Assembly (NCBI GenBank): GCA_027563935.2
Contig: CM050453.2
Location: forward strand, 86,774,665 to 86,838,664
Length of the DNA stretch: 64,000 bases
Direction of reading: 5' to 3'
Source: Costus lasius
Taxonomy: Eukaryota; Streptophyta; Magnoliopsida; Zingiberales; Costaceae
Position numbers and translations under genes: made by a program. The notes beneath the pieces are model-generated. The model saw only the letters and a list, made by a program, of their open reading frames with translations, ran no database searches and was not told the DNA's origin. Positions 21,746-32,580 of this stretch are shown here, one piece after another (positions within the stretch are counted from its first letter, which is position 1; the number at the start of each line of letters is the position of its first letter).

Positions 21746-22480
21746 GTCATCACAAGCAATGAGTAGCACCTAACAGTGCATCGCTGCTACCCAAGTCATT
21801 GGAATGGATATCGATATCGACATCCCCATTATCGCAATAAGGTACCGATGCATTATAGTCTCTTTGCCAAACTGATATCTGATTGGACAAGTATGTCACC
21901 ACTTGTTTTCATCCAATCTCATGGTCATGACTAAATCAAGCTTTCACCTGGGTATGGCCATAAACTTTCAGTCATGCAACCATAGGGAGGCCCCAGGATA
22001 TCAAGCTTCCCTCAGGAAGGGGCAAATCCTTTGTCTATCCATTGATCTTCTCATATAGGTCGTGACATACTCAATGACAATTGTTATGACCTCCCAACTA
22101 CGGTGAGGTGTTAGGTTGTATCAAAGAATGTCTCTAACCATATAGAAGAGTCAATGACTTCAAGTCAAGGCATCAATGCATCTCCTGTCACTTATAAGGT
22201 TAACTCATAACACCAAGTCAGCCGCGGAAGCTTCTAGGGTACGAACATGGGATATCAATTTATCTACTTCTGCAAATGAAGATTCTAGTTACATCGAGCG
22301 TTATCTACTCCTACAAATGTTATGACTGTGATATCAATTTATCTACATCAAGGCAGCATTATACGACCTATAATTAATTCTTAGCCAAAAGGTCAAGATA
22401 GAGATTAACACCTGCATAACCTAAGCTCCTCTAGGAAAAAGGAACTGTAGACCATGGGAAACGCTGCATCGATACTATAA
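21746..22480. other. Unassigned retroelement-like non-coding sequence
   Basis: There is no frame, tRNA or terminal repeat that I can identify. The base composition and style resemble copia leader or LTR sequence, and it sits between a copia LTR and an Athila-type LTR scrap. The ATATCAATTTATCTAC motif is repeated at about 22253 and 22332. Confidence 0.4.
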
Positions 22481-23169
22481 AAGACAAGTGATTCCTTGTT
22501 GCACGTTCTTCAAGTCACGGTCATGAAGGGAATCACCGGTAGGCCATGATGTTTTTTTGTAAGAATTCGAGAAACTTAATCTCGGGTGTGAAGACGTTTA
22601 TGGGCAAGCTGTGAAGTCTCTTTGTGTATTTCAGACTTTCTGTTCACGGCTGTGAAGTCTTATGTGAATTTCTAGTTATCAAGATTACAAGTGTGAAGAC
22701 ATTCATGGGCAAGCCGTGAAGGCTTCTGTGGATTCCAGACTCGATAATCACGGGTGTGAAGACATTCATGGGCAAGCTGTGAAGTCTTATGTGGAAAACT
22801 TCATCAAGGCCTCATCCAAGAATATCACAATCATGATTAAAATCATGACCAGGTAGTGAAGTCTTGTCCATTAGTCATCACGGTCATGAACATAATTACA
22901 GTCCGGCCGTGATGTTCACATGAAGTTCCGTTTTAGCCCAAATTCACTGTGCTGGCTTATCTTTCCATCTTAAATCACCCTGTGGTCTAAAAATCATCAA
23001 ATAAGCTCCAGAAGTGGGTGATTTTATTTGAAAATGCATAAAGATTAGGGAAAGTGAAGATTTAGAATAAAACAAGTATAAAAAGTTGGATTTCACATAA
23101 AAGTACCAAAGTTTGACTTGTTTCAACATAAAATCATATCACAAAACATTATCAAAATACAAGTCATCA
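22481..23169 (-). mobile_element. Fragment of an Athila-like LTR with a palindromic array
   Basis: Repeats of GTGTGAAGACATTCATGGGC and AAGCCGTGAAG recur at about 22585, 22690 and 22753, with CACGGTCATGAA variants at 22516 and 22882. The plus-strand end AAGTCATCA at 23161-23169 looks like the LTR terminus (compare GGTGTCATCA in family X). The other LTR end (GTCCGCAAGTG type) is missing. Chromovirus RT-region sequence follows at once. Confidence 0.55.
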
Positions 23170-23985
23170 GACTCCGACTAGAGATCCGATGTGCTTTACC
23201 CATCTATAACTCGGAGAGTTTCGATCAGACCTTCTAGCGTGCTCGAGACACCTAGCAAGACCTGAAACATGCTCCTTGGCGTAGTGAATTTTTTCCCACT
23301 CGACGACCACCAGGTGTCACCCCAATGACCATTCACCCCCTAGGATAGAGCTCCAAGAGTCCCACTATGCTTCAGCTACCCATGAACCCCATAGGTACGT
23401 CCATGAAAGCCTAAGTCCATGTGCTATCCCCGCCTTGCTCACACCCAAGAAGGATGAGTCTTGGCGCAAGTGCATTGATAGTTGAGCCATCAACAGGATA
23501 ACTGTCAAGTACAAATTTCCCATACACCATCTTGACAATATGTTAGACATAGTGTTGGGTTCCTCTTGGTTTTCAAAACTTGACACCCGTAGTGGATATC
23601 AACCAAGTCAGCATCTATGAAGGAAATGAATGAAAGACTGCGTTCAAGACCAAGGATGGTATCTACGAATAATTGGTTATGCCATTCGAGTTGACAAATG
23701 CCACCTCCACCTTCATATGGCTTATGAGCCAAGTCCTCAAATCGTACCTGGGCAAATTCCTAGTTGTTTACTTTGATGACATCCTAATTTTCAGCTGCAC
23801 CACACCTTGAGCACCTTCGTTCAACGTTTGAGATCCAACGAAAGGAGCACCTCCTCCTGAACACAAAGAATTGTACCTTTATGGCTGCCCAAGTCTATTT
23901 CCTTAGGTATATGTTTGACCAAGGTCTATTCGTCGACTTGGCCAAGATCGATGCCATCTAACATTGGCCCAAACGTTGCACTATC
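23170..23985 (+). pseudogene. Element J: Ty3/gypsy chromovirus reverse transcriptase
   Basis: From about 23400 the plus strand reads [37 protein letters not shown] and, after a shift, [16 protein letters not shown] pieces. [11 protein letters not shown] is at 23760-23790, with the YFDD catalytic motif at 23769-23780. These are the RT fingers/palm of plant chromoviruses. Many stops and shifts break it. Gag, protease and the 5' LTR are not seen upstream, where an LTR scrap abuts at 23169. Confidence 0.85.
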
Positions 23986-24530
23986 TCCAAGGTTTGCAGT
24001 TGCCTAGGGCTTGTTGGCTTCTACCGTAGATTAATCCATGATTTTAGCATGATTGCAACCCCATTGAATCAGTGCTTCTCCAAGGACAACTTTGAGTGGA
24101 TGCCAGCCACTCAATGCTCCTTTGACACACTTAAGGATGCTTTGACAACAACCCTCATCCTTCGACTTCTTGACTTTTCTAAAGTCTTCGAAGTAGCATG
24201 TGAGGCCTCTAGAATTGGTATCGGAGGAACTCTAAGTTAAGAAGGCCACCCAATTGCCTTATTTAAAGAAAAGTTGAATGTTGTTCGGCAACGATACTCC
24301 ACTGATGAGAAGGAGTTCTACACCATCATCAGTCCCTAAGGCAGTGGAGGCATAATTTGCTCCACCAAGAGTTTGTCCTCTTCAGAGACCACTTGGCGCT
24401 ATCTTTCTTTAGTGCCCAGAAGAAGTTAGGTGCCCGACATGCCAAATGGGTAGAGTACCTACAATAGTACTCTTTCATCATAAACCACAAGGTGGGTAAG
24501 GAAAACATAGTTACGAATGCCCTAAGTTGT
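23986..24530 (+). pseudogene. Element J: RNase H region
   Basis: VCSCLGLVGFYRRLIHDFS and PLNQCFSKDNFEWMPATQ lead into VFEVACEASRIGIGGTLS. The usual VDCDASGVGIG is here ACEASRIGIG, so the first catalytic Asp is shifted or changed. EGHPIALFKEKLN, YSTDEKEFYTI and then broken pieces of the LNARHAKWVEYLQ and GKENIVTNALS type follow. It sits directly between RT and integrase as in Ty3/gypsy. Confidence 0.8.
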
Positions 24531-24779
24531 GTTCGCACCCTATTGTGCATCATGCGCACCTGCGTCAATACCTTCAATCATGTTAAGGACAAGTACCCCA
24601 ACTACCCCGACTTTCGCACTATTTACACTCATTTGTGTGTGCCTAAACAAGTCGAGTCACCTTACCAACTGTGTGAAGACTACCTCTTCTATGGGAACTA
24701 GCTGTGCATACCCCTTTCCTCCCTTTGCGACCATCTCTTACATGAGCTATATGTTGGAGGTGTTGCCGAACACCAAGGT

Positions 24780-25110
24780 CACGATAAGAGACCTTTGAGA
24801 TAGCCAAGGAGCATCTGTTTTGGCCTTCCTTGCGCAAGGACATAGAACACATTGTCCAACAATGTGGCATGTGCCAAATGGCGAACTCTCGACCTCCAAA
24901 TACTAGACTCTATACGTCACTCCTCGTCTCTGAGGACCAATGCTGAGTCCTCAGTATGGACTTTGTTCTTGGCTTACCCCACACTACGTCTCGATTTGAC
25001 TCTATATATGTGGTAGTGGATTGGTTTTCGAAGATGGCTCACTTCATCCCTTGCACCAAGATGGCGGATGCATCTCATGTCGCTCACCTCTTTATCTGTA
25101 AGGTTGTATG
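24780..25110 (+). pseudogene. Element J: integrase, N-terminal and core part
   Basis: IEHIVQQCGMCQMANSRPP (24840-24895) holds the CxxC half of the zinc-binding HHCC domain. [20 protein letters not shown] and [15 protein letters not shown] (24956-25060) follow, with the first core Asp. The core is interrupted at 25110 by a solo LTR and continues at 26995. A stop just before MDFVLG and later frameshifts mean it is dead apart from the insertion. Confidence 0.85.
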
Positions 25111-26994
25111 TGTTGTGTCCGCAAGTGTACGGATACTCAAAGCAATAAAGAAAGTATCGAATCCACAGGGACCTATGCTGCTGAGTACCGAATAATTGAT
25201 TTTTCACTATCTAGGAAATCGAAAGAGTGCAAACTAGCAAACGAAGACAAAAGCGCTGAAACGGAATTATCAGATAGAGAAGCTGGGACTAGGGTTTCGT
25301 TCACTTTAATTTTTATGACTAGACATGAATAGGGACTTCATCAGTTTAATTTCAACATGACAAAGATACAATTTACTTGAATAAAAGGATTATCTCACTT
25401 TCGTGCAGACAACCATGTAGGGATAAATCTTCGCTCTCGCGCAAAAGTCATCCCAACGCTAATGATAAGCAAATCATGAAACTGAGAACTCAAGAATCAC
25501 TTTTGTGCATCCGAGTTCTAAGTCGATAATCTCTAGTGCAATTTCAAGGATCACTTTCGTGCATCCGAATCTCAACACTAGTTTTACTCAAGTTTTTCTA
25601 ACGTTTCGATCTTTGCTTTCGCACAAGATCTCCACGTTTGAAAGCCTAGACTCAATCCTAGATTTATATTATTATCATGGCAGTTAGCTTACTAGAATCA
25701 AACAAACAAGAACTAACCTAAAAGAAGTTCCTATCATGCAATTCTAGGGTTCCAAATTCTCAAGCAATTACTTTTCAGTCAATAGCAAAAATTGTAAAAC
25801 ATAAATAATAATATAGAGCTAAGGAGAGTCTAAGAACAAAATATCACATGAGTAAAATCATCATGCTAAGATTAAATGAGATGAAATAATAGAAAAGATA
25901 GTCATCTAGTCATTAAAACTCAAGTGAATTACTCCCCCATGTCCCAAAAGAGGTTTAAGCTATCATAGAGGGAAGACTACAATGATTCATGATGAAGAAA
26001 ATTGAAACAGAGGAGGAGTGAAAATTACGGTACGACCATAAAGAAGTTTACGGCCGTAATCTGGGCGAACAGCGGCGGCGCTCGGTTTTCTAGTGATTTC
26101 TCCTCCGTCTGATCTCCATTCACGTTGAAACTTTAGATGCTCCTTCTCCCCCTCTATGTGTAGCTTCCACTCAAATTTCACGGCCGGAGATGCACTGTAC
26201 GCTTCCTGGCTGCGAAACCTATGGCGGCAGCGTGTGAGGAGATTTCTCTCTCTGTGGTGAACGAAAATTAGGGCTTTTGGTGTGCTCATCTTCGTCTCGG
26301 TGATGGCTCCCTTTCGCCTTCTTATAGATTCGAATATAAGTGCCTACATCATCCGCAATCAACCGCGCAAAAATCGGGCTTCGGAGTTGACCGGGAAAGT
26401 CACGAGTAGCGTCGTAATTACGGCCGTAATGGTCTTTATGGCTGTGCCGTAATCTAGACAGTGAGGTCTCGGCTTGAAATCTTTTGGAATTATGGCACCG
26501 TAACATTTTTAATGGTAGTGTCGTAATGTCTAAATCTTTCGGGTTGAAAATCGACCCGAAATACGGTACCGTAAAGTTGCTTACAGTAGTACCGTAATCT
26601 CCATCGATCCTCTGATCAAAAACGCTCCAAAATATGGCACCGTAAAGATGCTTACGGTAGTGCCGTAATCATATGAGATTCTCTACCCAGAAAACCTCCA
26701 AATTACAGTACCGTAAAGAATACATTGGGGGTGCCATAATTTCCTCTAAAGCTCCAAATCTTCTGAAATTTGACGTGTGATCTCCTTTTGATGTTGTGAA
26801 TTCAATTATACACTTGGATTGCTCGAAATCGACTGAAAAACATGCCTTTGTGCCTGAAAATCATTAAAAATAGAAAAGAGTGTAGATTCCGCAAATATTG
26901 ATGAAAAGGGCATAAAAATAAGCAAAGTCTATGAATATGACACAAAACCATCAACAAAATGGCATAGAAATTTCGATAAATATCGGTGTCATCA
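25111..26994 (-). mobile_element. Solo LTR, Athila-like family X, with TSD GTATG
   Basis: It starts TGTTGTGTCCGCAAGTG and ends TATCGGTGTCATCA; 1884 bp. The five bases on each side are identical, GTATG (25106-25110 and 26995-26999). The interrupted integrase continues after it. No internal region is present, so it is a solo LTR left by recombination between two LTRs. It holds five palindrome units (26420-26720) at 70-72-bp spacing and CACTTTCGTG motifs near its primer-site end (25395-25620). Confidence 0.93.
26415..26730 (-). repeat. Palindrome array, 71-bp period (solo LTR)
   Basis: Units begin at about 26420, 26492, 26562, 26633 and 26704. Each has two inverted motifs, such as ACGGTACCGTAA and TTACGGTAGTGCCGTAA, separated by a short spacer. 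They lie upstream of a TATAAG-like box in element orientation (about 26318). Confidence 0.8.
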
Positions 26995-27644
26995 GTATGC
27001 CTCTATGGTCTTCCTTTATTAATTGTGTCCAATCATGATACCCACTTTGTTATCCATTTCTAGCAATAACTGTGGGCACTACTAGGAACTATCCTAAAAT
27101 TCTCAAAAGCCTATCACCCACAAACCAATGGTTAGAGAGAGGTTTTCAATCAGAGTTTGGGTAACTTTCTTCGGTGTCTTGTTGGTGATTACCCCGGGAG
27201 TTGGGACACCGTGCTCCCTATTGTGGAATTCGCATATAATAGTGTAATCAAGCAGTCTACCAGATTAATTCCCTTCCAAGTTATCATAAGCCAATAACCA
27301 CGCAAACCCATTGACTTGCATATTCCTTTGCCCATCATATCACAAGTTGGCATGAGAAAATTTAGCATTGAATATTTTTGGGCAACACTAGGAATGCAAT
27401 GAATGCCAATGAACATCATAGGCGACAACACTTTTGTACAGGTGACTTCGTGAGTGTGCGCATCCACCCTGAGCAAGTGGCAAGTTGGGCGCATTTTAAG
27501 CTCCAAGAAAATTACATGGGGCCATATGTGGTCTTGCAACGAGTCAGCTCCAACACCTATGTCCTAGACCTATTGGAGAGCATGAGAATCAATCCAATCA
27601 TTAACATCACTAATCTCCTCCCATACCATAACCCACTAGAGGTG
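26995..27644 (+). pseudogene. Element J: integrase C-terminal part
   Basis: After the solo LTR the core continues with pieces of the DRDTKF and YHPQTDGQ regions in broken frames (27030-27130), then VGDYPGSWDTVLPIVEFAYN-like text (27183-27243). The frame 27378-27647 gives FCTGDFVSVRIHPEQV, FKLQENYMGPYVVLQRVSSN and INPIINITNLLPYHNPLEV. These are the integrase end of plant chromoviruses. No chromodomain can be shown. Element W interrupts at 27645 and J resumes at 63374. Confidence 0.8.
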
Positions 27645-29118
27645 TGATGCATTGCATTTACATCATATTTTTACCTATATTTTATATGATATTTTGGGCT
27701 TATTTTATAATTTTATACTAATTTTCAGTGTTTTTTACTTCACTTGGTATGGAATCTTTACTTTTCTTAGTTTTTATGAAAATGCAGGTAAAATGGTATG
27801 AAAATGAAGGATTTTGTGAGCTTTGAGGCCATTGCACGGTTCTTGAGGAAATTACGAGGTCGCATGTCAAATTTGGGGCAAAAATAGTATCAAACACGAT
27901 ATTCAAGGCCGCAGCCATGAGTCTTTCGACTGGTCGTGAGTTTTCCGTTCAAGGGATGAAATCATGGCTAAGTAAAAAAGTTCATAGAAACTTTCATGGG
28001 TAAGGCTATGAATCCTTCACGGAACATGAATTTTTCTCTGTAAATAGGACTTTATTCACAGAAACTTTTATGGCCATAGCCGTGAACAGTTTACGGGTCG
28101 AGAATATTTCCACTCCTTCGTATTTTTCACTCGATTCGACCTGAATTGAGTCAGAATTAAACCAAACTCTCCAGAATTCTTCCTTGGAGGGTTCTAAACC
28201 GATTAAACTATAAAAGGAAGAATTTTTTAAGGGGCAAGGGAGACTTTTTTGGGCGAACACGATCAGAGGCAGCGGCTAGGGCAAAACTCGGTTCCAGGGT
28301 GAAATTATGGTGAGAATTCATGCGGAGAGGAGAATTAGACACATCATCCTCATCTCCAGATCAAGGAGAAGCTTTTCTGATTACTTGTCTAGTGATTTTC
28401 TTGTATTTCATTAAGATTCAATGCAAGTTTCATCAATAAACATGTTGTTTTCTTAAACATGAGTGAGTAAACTTGTTTTCGGGATTAGGGATGTAGCCCA
28501 CTAACATTTATGGATTAAATTTTGCATTTTTATTCTTTGTAATAATCATTATAGCATTGATTTGATTAGAATTGAGTTTAATCCCGTAATTTATTCTTGG
28601 CAAGTATGATTGCGTCTTAGACGTTGCGAGAAGGACCCGGCAGTGAATCGCAAAGTCAGAACTATTCTTTTCAAACCTACGAATCCAATCATGGGAGTAA
28701 TTTGGATTCGTTTGAAGGATTCCATGGTTTTTCATAAAACTTAATGGGCCTAGTTACGTTAATTGTCACGAGAGTAGGGAATTAGCGTAGCTAGGTACTG
28801 AATTATGCTTCGGGAGGAGGTAATCTATACCTTAGGAAAAATCCCTTTCAATACTAGAATATTCTATTCAAGGATTAATTCTTATTAAATTCATAATTGT
28901 CAGTGTGGTGAAAACCCCAGTCCCAACCTTCTAAAACCTGATTTTTACCCCAAAATGCTACCTTTATCGCATTTCGTACTTAGAGTTCACACAAAACTAC
29001 AATTTGATTTGCCTAGATATAAACAAGCCGTGTAATCGATACTTGACCACCAGATCCTCATTGAGAACGATATCTTACTTTATTACTTTGATAAATCTGT
29101 GCACTTGCGGATGCACCA
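27645..29118 (+). mobile_element. Element W: 5' LTR
   Basis: It starts TGATGCATTGCATTTACATC and ends CTTGCGGATGCACCA. Imperfect palindromes of TTCACGG...CCGTGAA type lie at about 27835-28110. A TATA box TATAAAAGG is at 28209-28217. CTCGTGA/ACGAGAG-type motifs lie in the second half. It is 1474 bp, close in size and sequence to the LTRs of element H on the other strand. Confidence 0.88.
28209..28217 (+). promoter_or_regulatory. TATA box of W 5' LTR
   Basis: TATAAAAGG lies about 100 bp downstream of the palindrome array. The same box is in the W 3' LTR (45319-45327) and, inverted, in the H LTRs (about 35408 and 40208). Confidence 0.65.
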
Positions 29119-29124
29119 AGTTTT

Positions 29125-29142
29125 TAGCACCGTCGTCGGGGA
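29125..29142 (+). promoter_or_regulatory. Decayed tRNA-Asp primer binding site of W
   Basis: TAGCACCGTCGTCGGGGA differs at four places from TGGCGCCGTTGCCGGGGA, complementary to tRNA-Asp 3' ends and typical of Athila elements. Most differences are consistent with loss of CG dinucleotides. Confidence 0.75.
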
Positions 29143-29282
29143 TCAGGCTAGCCAATATCGATTTGATCGATAAGTTTATAGACTAGGCATTTTTCCTTTG
29201 ATTTTAGCATCTACTTAGTTTTTCTCTTATAGTTATTTTCTATTATTTTAATATTTATTTCACTTGATTAACATGTTGTATG

Positions 29283-30950
29283 CCCAAAGCCTTAAAGACA
29301 GGTACCTTATTTCCTGAAAATCTAGAGATTGAATGCACCTTCCACCTTCGAAGAAAATTACAGTTTCAGACTTAAAAGGTTGCAGAAGAAAGCATGATGG
29401 CGAACAATCAGTTGTTCAGGGATTTTGCAGTACCTAATATACAGGGTTTTAATTCTAGCATTGTTCGACCTAATGTGGAGGCGAACAACTTCGAGCTTAA
29501 ACCAGCACTGATGACTATGGTTCAGCAGAACCAGTTTGGGGGATCCCCAACATAGGATCCTAATCTTCATCTTGCTGTTTTCTTAGAGTATTGTGACACT
29601 GTTAAAGTAAACGGTGTGTCCTCTAATGCAATTAGACTAAGATTGTTTCTATTTTCTCTCAGGGATTGCACACAGGCTTGGTTATATTCTCTTCCCACTG
29701 GATCGATTACTACATGGGATGAGCTTTCACGTGCCTTCCTGACTAAATATTTTCCACCAAGCAAGACAGTGTAGATGAAGAATATGATAACTTGCTTCGG
29801 ACAAAAAGAAGGAGAATCACTTTCTAATGCTTGGGATCGTTTCAAGGAGCTCCAGCGTATGTGTCCTCATCATGGGTTAGAGAAGTGGGTCCTAATCCAT
29901 ATTTTCTATAATGGATTAGACTATAGCACAAAGCTCATGGTGGATGCTGCAGTTGGGGAGCTATCATGAGTCAAAATGTAGAAGATGCAATGACTTTGCT
30001 TTAAGACATGGCTATGAATCACAATCATTGGTCCAATGAGTGAGGTACCATATCCATAGGTATTGGTAAGTATAGCAGTGACTCCTTGACATTTTTAGCT
30101 ACAAAGATTGATTCTTTAGCTAAAAATTGGATTCTTTTACTTTTCCTTCAGTTGCAGTTAATTTTATTTCTTGTGAGGTTTGTGGTGTTTCAGGTCATAC
30201 CTCTACTGACTGTCAGCTTTTAGCTCACTACAGAATGATTCTTGTTAGGAGCATGTCAATGCCTTAGGCAACTATAATCAAAGGCAGGTAAATGACCCTT
30301 AATCAGCTACTTATAATCCAGGCTAGAAGAACCACCCTAATTTGTCATATAAGAATAATCAAGGGCAACTTCCTCAGTAATTCAATTAGTAGAATAATAG
30401 GCCACCACCAGGTTTTCAGTCTAGGCAGTTCAGTCAGCCTCAAAAGTACAACTTGGAGTCCCTTTTGGAAGGTTTCGCTATTGCTCTGAATAAGCACAAC
30501 AAAGATGTCTCTGATGCTATTAAGCATCTAACATCTCGTGTGGACGCCTTGGCAACCCACAACAAGATGGTAGAGAGACAAATAGCTCAGTAGGCAAGCA
30601 CCTCCAATAGGCCTATAGGTAAGCTTCCAGGCCAACAAGAGATGAACACCACAGAGCATTGCAATGCCATCACCATTGTGAATGTGAATATATTGATAGC
30701 CTGGGATGCCTAATGAAGAACCTACACTTGAAGTTTGGGAAAAAAAAAGCCTGAAGAAACTTCACCTGCAAAAGATATGTCAATAGCGAAGGAGAGGGAG
30801 GAAGTCTATGTAGGTCCGCTTGCATACGTTCCACCCATTCCTTACCCTCAGAGGCTAGTAAAAGTAGAGATGGAAAAGCATGGCATTGTGACACCTGAGC
30901 TAGAGTACAGAGAGGTAAATCAACCCATAGAGATAAAAAAAAGGTAAAAG
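29283..30950 (+). pseudogene. Element W: Athila-type gag
   Basis: Recognisable marks in order: LRRKLQF near 29355, NNQLFRDFAVPNIQGFNSS, NQFGGSP, HLAVFLEYCDTVKVNGVSS and LRLFLFSLRDCTQAWLYSLP. Next come FLTKYFPPSKT and WDRFKELQRMCPHHGL, then a run of stops (29970-30290), NHPNLSYKNNQGQ-like text and the coiled region with HNKMVERQIAQ. VPPIPYPQRLVK lies in the frame 30735-30947. This is the capsid gene of Athila-lineage Ty3/gypsy elements. More than ten stops or shifts make it non-functional. Confidence 0.85.
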
Positions 30951-30984
30951 ATCCTAGAAGCTTTTCGATTCCTTGCCAGATTAG

Positions 30985-31597
30985 TAAGATTTTTTTTTAA
31001 CATGCTTTATGCGATTTGAGGGCAAGTGTAAGTTTGATGCTCCTATTTATTTGTAAAAAGATCTATAGTGGAAACATAAAGTCTACAAAAACTTTACTTC
31101 AATTTGCTAATGGTTTTGTCCAACAATTTGTTGGAATCATAGAAGATGTTTCTATTTGGGTTGGTAACTTTTCTATTTTAACTGATTTAATAATTGTGGA
31201 CATGGAAGAAGACGTCAAGTTACCAATTATTTTGGGTAGACCATTTATGGCTAGTGCAGGTGCTATTATTGATATGACGAATGAGACGCTGACTTTGAAT
31301 TTTGGTAAGAATAAATTGGTGTTTGATTTTTCTCTAAAATTTAAGAAGTTTTCTTTTGTAGAATCTCACCAACACATTGAAGATGAGGAAAACAGAACTA
31401 ATGGTAGTAATACCATAGAAGTTGACAAGAATCCCTTGGAAGAATATTTGAAACATGAAAAAGACAAAGGGAAAAGAAAAGGAACATGGGCACAGTTACA
31501 GATGACCAACTTAAGCCCACAAGTCGAGTTAAGAAGGCGTGAAGATGAAAAATTTCATATCATTCACTACACCTCGGATCCACTAGAATGTTCATAA
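30985..31597 (+). pseudogene. Element W: aspartic protease region
   Basis: CDLRASVSLMLL (about 31005-31040) matches the Athila protease active site, normally DLGAS, with Gly changed to Arg. LIIVDMEEDVKLPIILGRPF and GAIIDMTNETLTLNFG follow, conserved in this family. The frame 31016-31597 ends with a charged tail. The 5' half of the domain is disrupted. RT should follow in a complete Athila element, but non-coding DNA follows here. Confidence 0.85.
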
Positions 31598-31611
31598 ACT
31601 TTGCTATGGTC

Positions 31612-31662
31612 GAGCTAATGACCTTAAACAAGCACTTTTTGGGTGGCAACCCAAAGTTTTTG
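31612..31662 (+). promoter_or_regulatory. Conserved stem-loop after gag-protease (W)
   Basis: GAGCTAATGACCTTAAACAA is followed by TTTTTGGGTGGCAACCCAAAG, which can fold as CTTTGGG...CCCAAAG-type stems. The same block occurs in F (51328), G (59240-59290, minus), H (37497-37546, minus) and, shortened, in I (19664). Role unknown; placement after the gag-protease or acidic reading frame is constant. Confidence 0.65.
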
Positions 31663-32354
31663 AGTTTTATTAATTTTATTATTTTTAGTTTTATTTTTTT
31701 ATAATTTTCTTAGAATTTTTAAGATTTTAAATAGCATGATTTGATTAACTTTTATACATGAAAAGTCTTATAAATATGTTATTTTATGTGCAGGAATTTT
31801 TTGGAATTTTCTAGAAATGTTTTCGTGAAGAACAGAGTTTTGGCGAGATTTTCACGGTCACAGCCAAAGCCATGAACGACTCACGGACCATGAGTTCTTT
31901 CGTTTTAAACTTAACATGTGAAAATAGGGTATACGCCCACACTCGTTAAATGCCAATTCTCAACGATTCCTTCCATTACAGGCGACAAATCTTCCCTTCC
32001 GACCTTCCTCCACTTTTGGCGAGTGATTTCCGACGATCTCGCAGCCGATTTCGATCGGGTTTCGCGAAGAAGCGGCAGACAACTTCTAGGACATAGAGTT
32101 GTCACCAGCACCTAATTTCAGCCAATTTTCTTCCAAATTCATGAGCAAACTTCACCCAGCTTTGCTCTTTCGATTCCTCGTTCTATTTGTGTGCTTTTAG
32201 CATTGTTTTGGAGGTATTTTACATCAATTTCTGGGAAGATTTTTTACAAAACCTTAGATGGGCGATTTTCTGAGTTACCATAGCTTCACAGTTTTTGTCA
32301 AAACTTGCATATTTGTGTTGATTTGATTGAGAGATCAAGGCACCGAGGAGATCA

Positions 32355-32580
32355 ATGAGGACTAGACCCTATGGGGCGGTGATGAAGAGTAGATACATTG
32401 GTCTAGCCCCACAATTTAAGTATAGGATGGTACCTGGAGTGTTACTTGATACCTTTGAGCCTATAGTTTATGCTGACTTGGAGCTTGAGACTCAGACGCA
32501 GATATCAGAGGCTCTGAGCTCACCTACAGGTCCTAGTACTTCTGCAAGACCCAGCACATCATATACATTAGCTGAGCCAA
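32355..32580 (+). pseudogene. Element W: Athila-ORF1-like gene, part 1
   Basis: The frame starts MRTRPYGAVMKSRY and runs in a Ser/Thr/Pro-rich tail to ...YTLAEP, where a solo LTR interrupts at 32581. The gene resumes at 34318 (PASSPELEIISKRPADRP) and again at 40761. Its own start lies about 450 bp after the palindrome scrap at 31850-31910. Function of this family is unknown. Confidence 0.7.

Noticed and set aside
26415..26730. CRISPR-like array because of evenly spaced palindromes
   Set aside because: The repeats are imperfect, the spacers are themselves similar, they lie in eukaryotic LTRs, and there are no cas genes.
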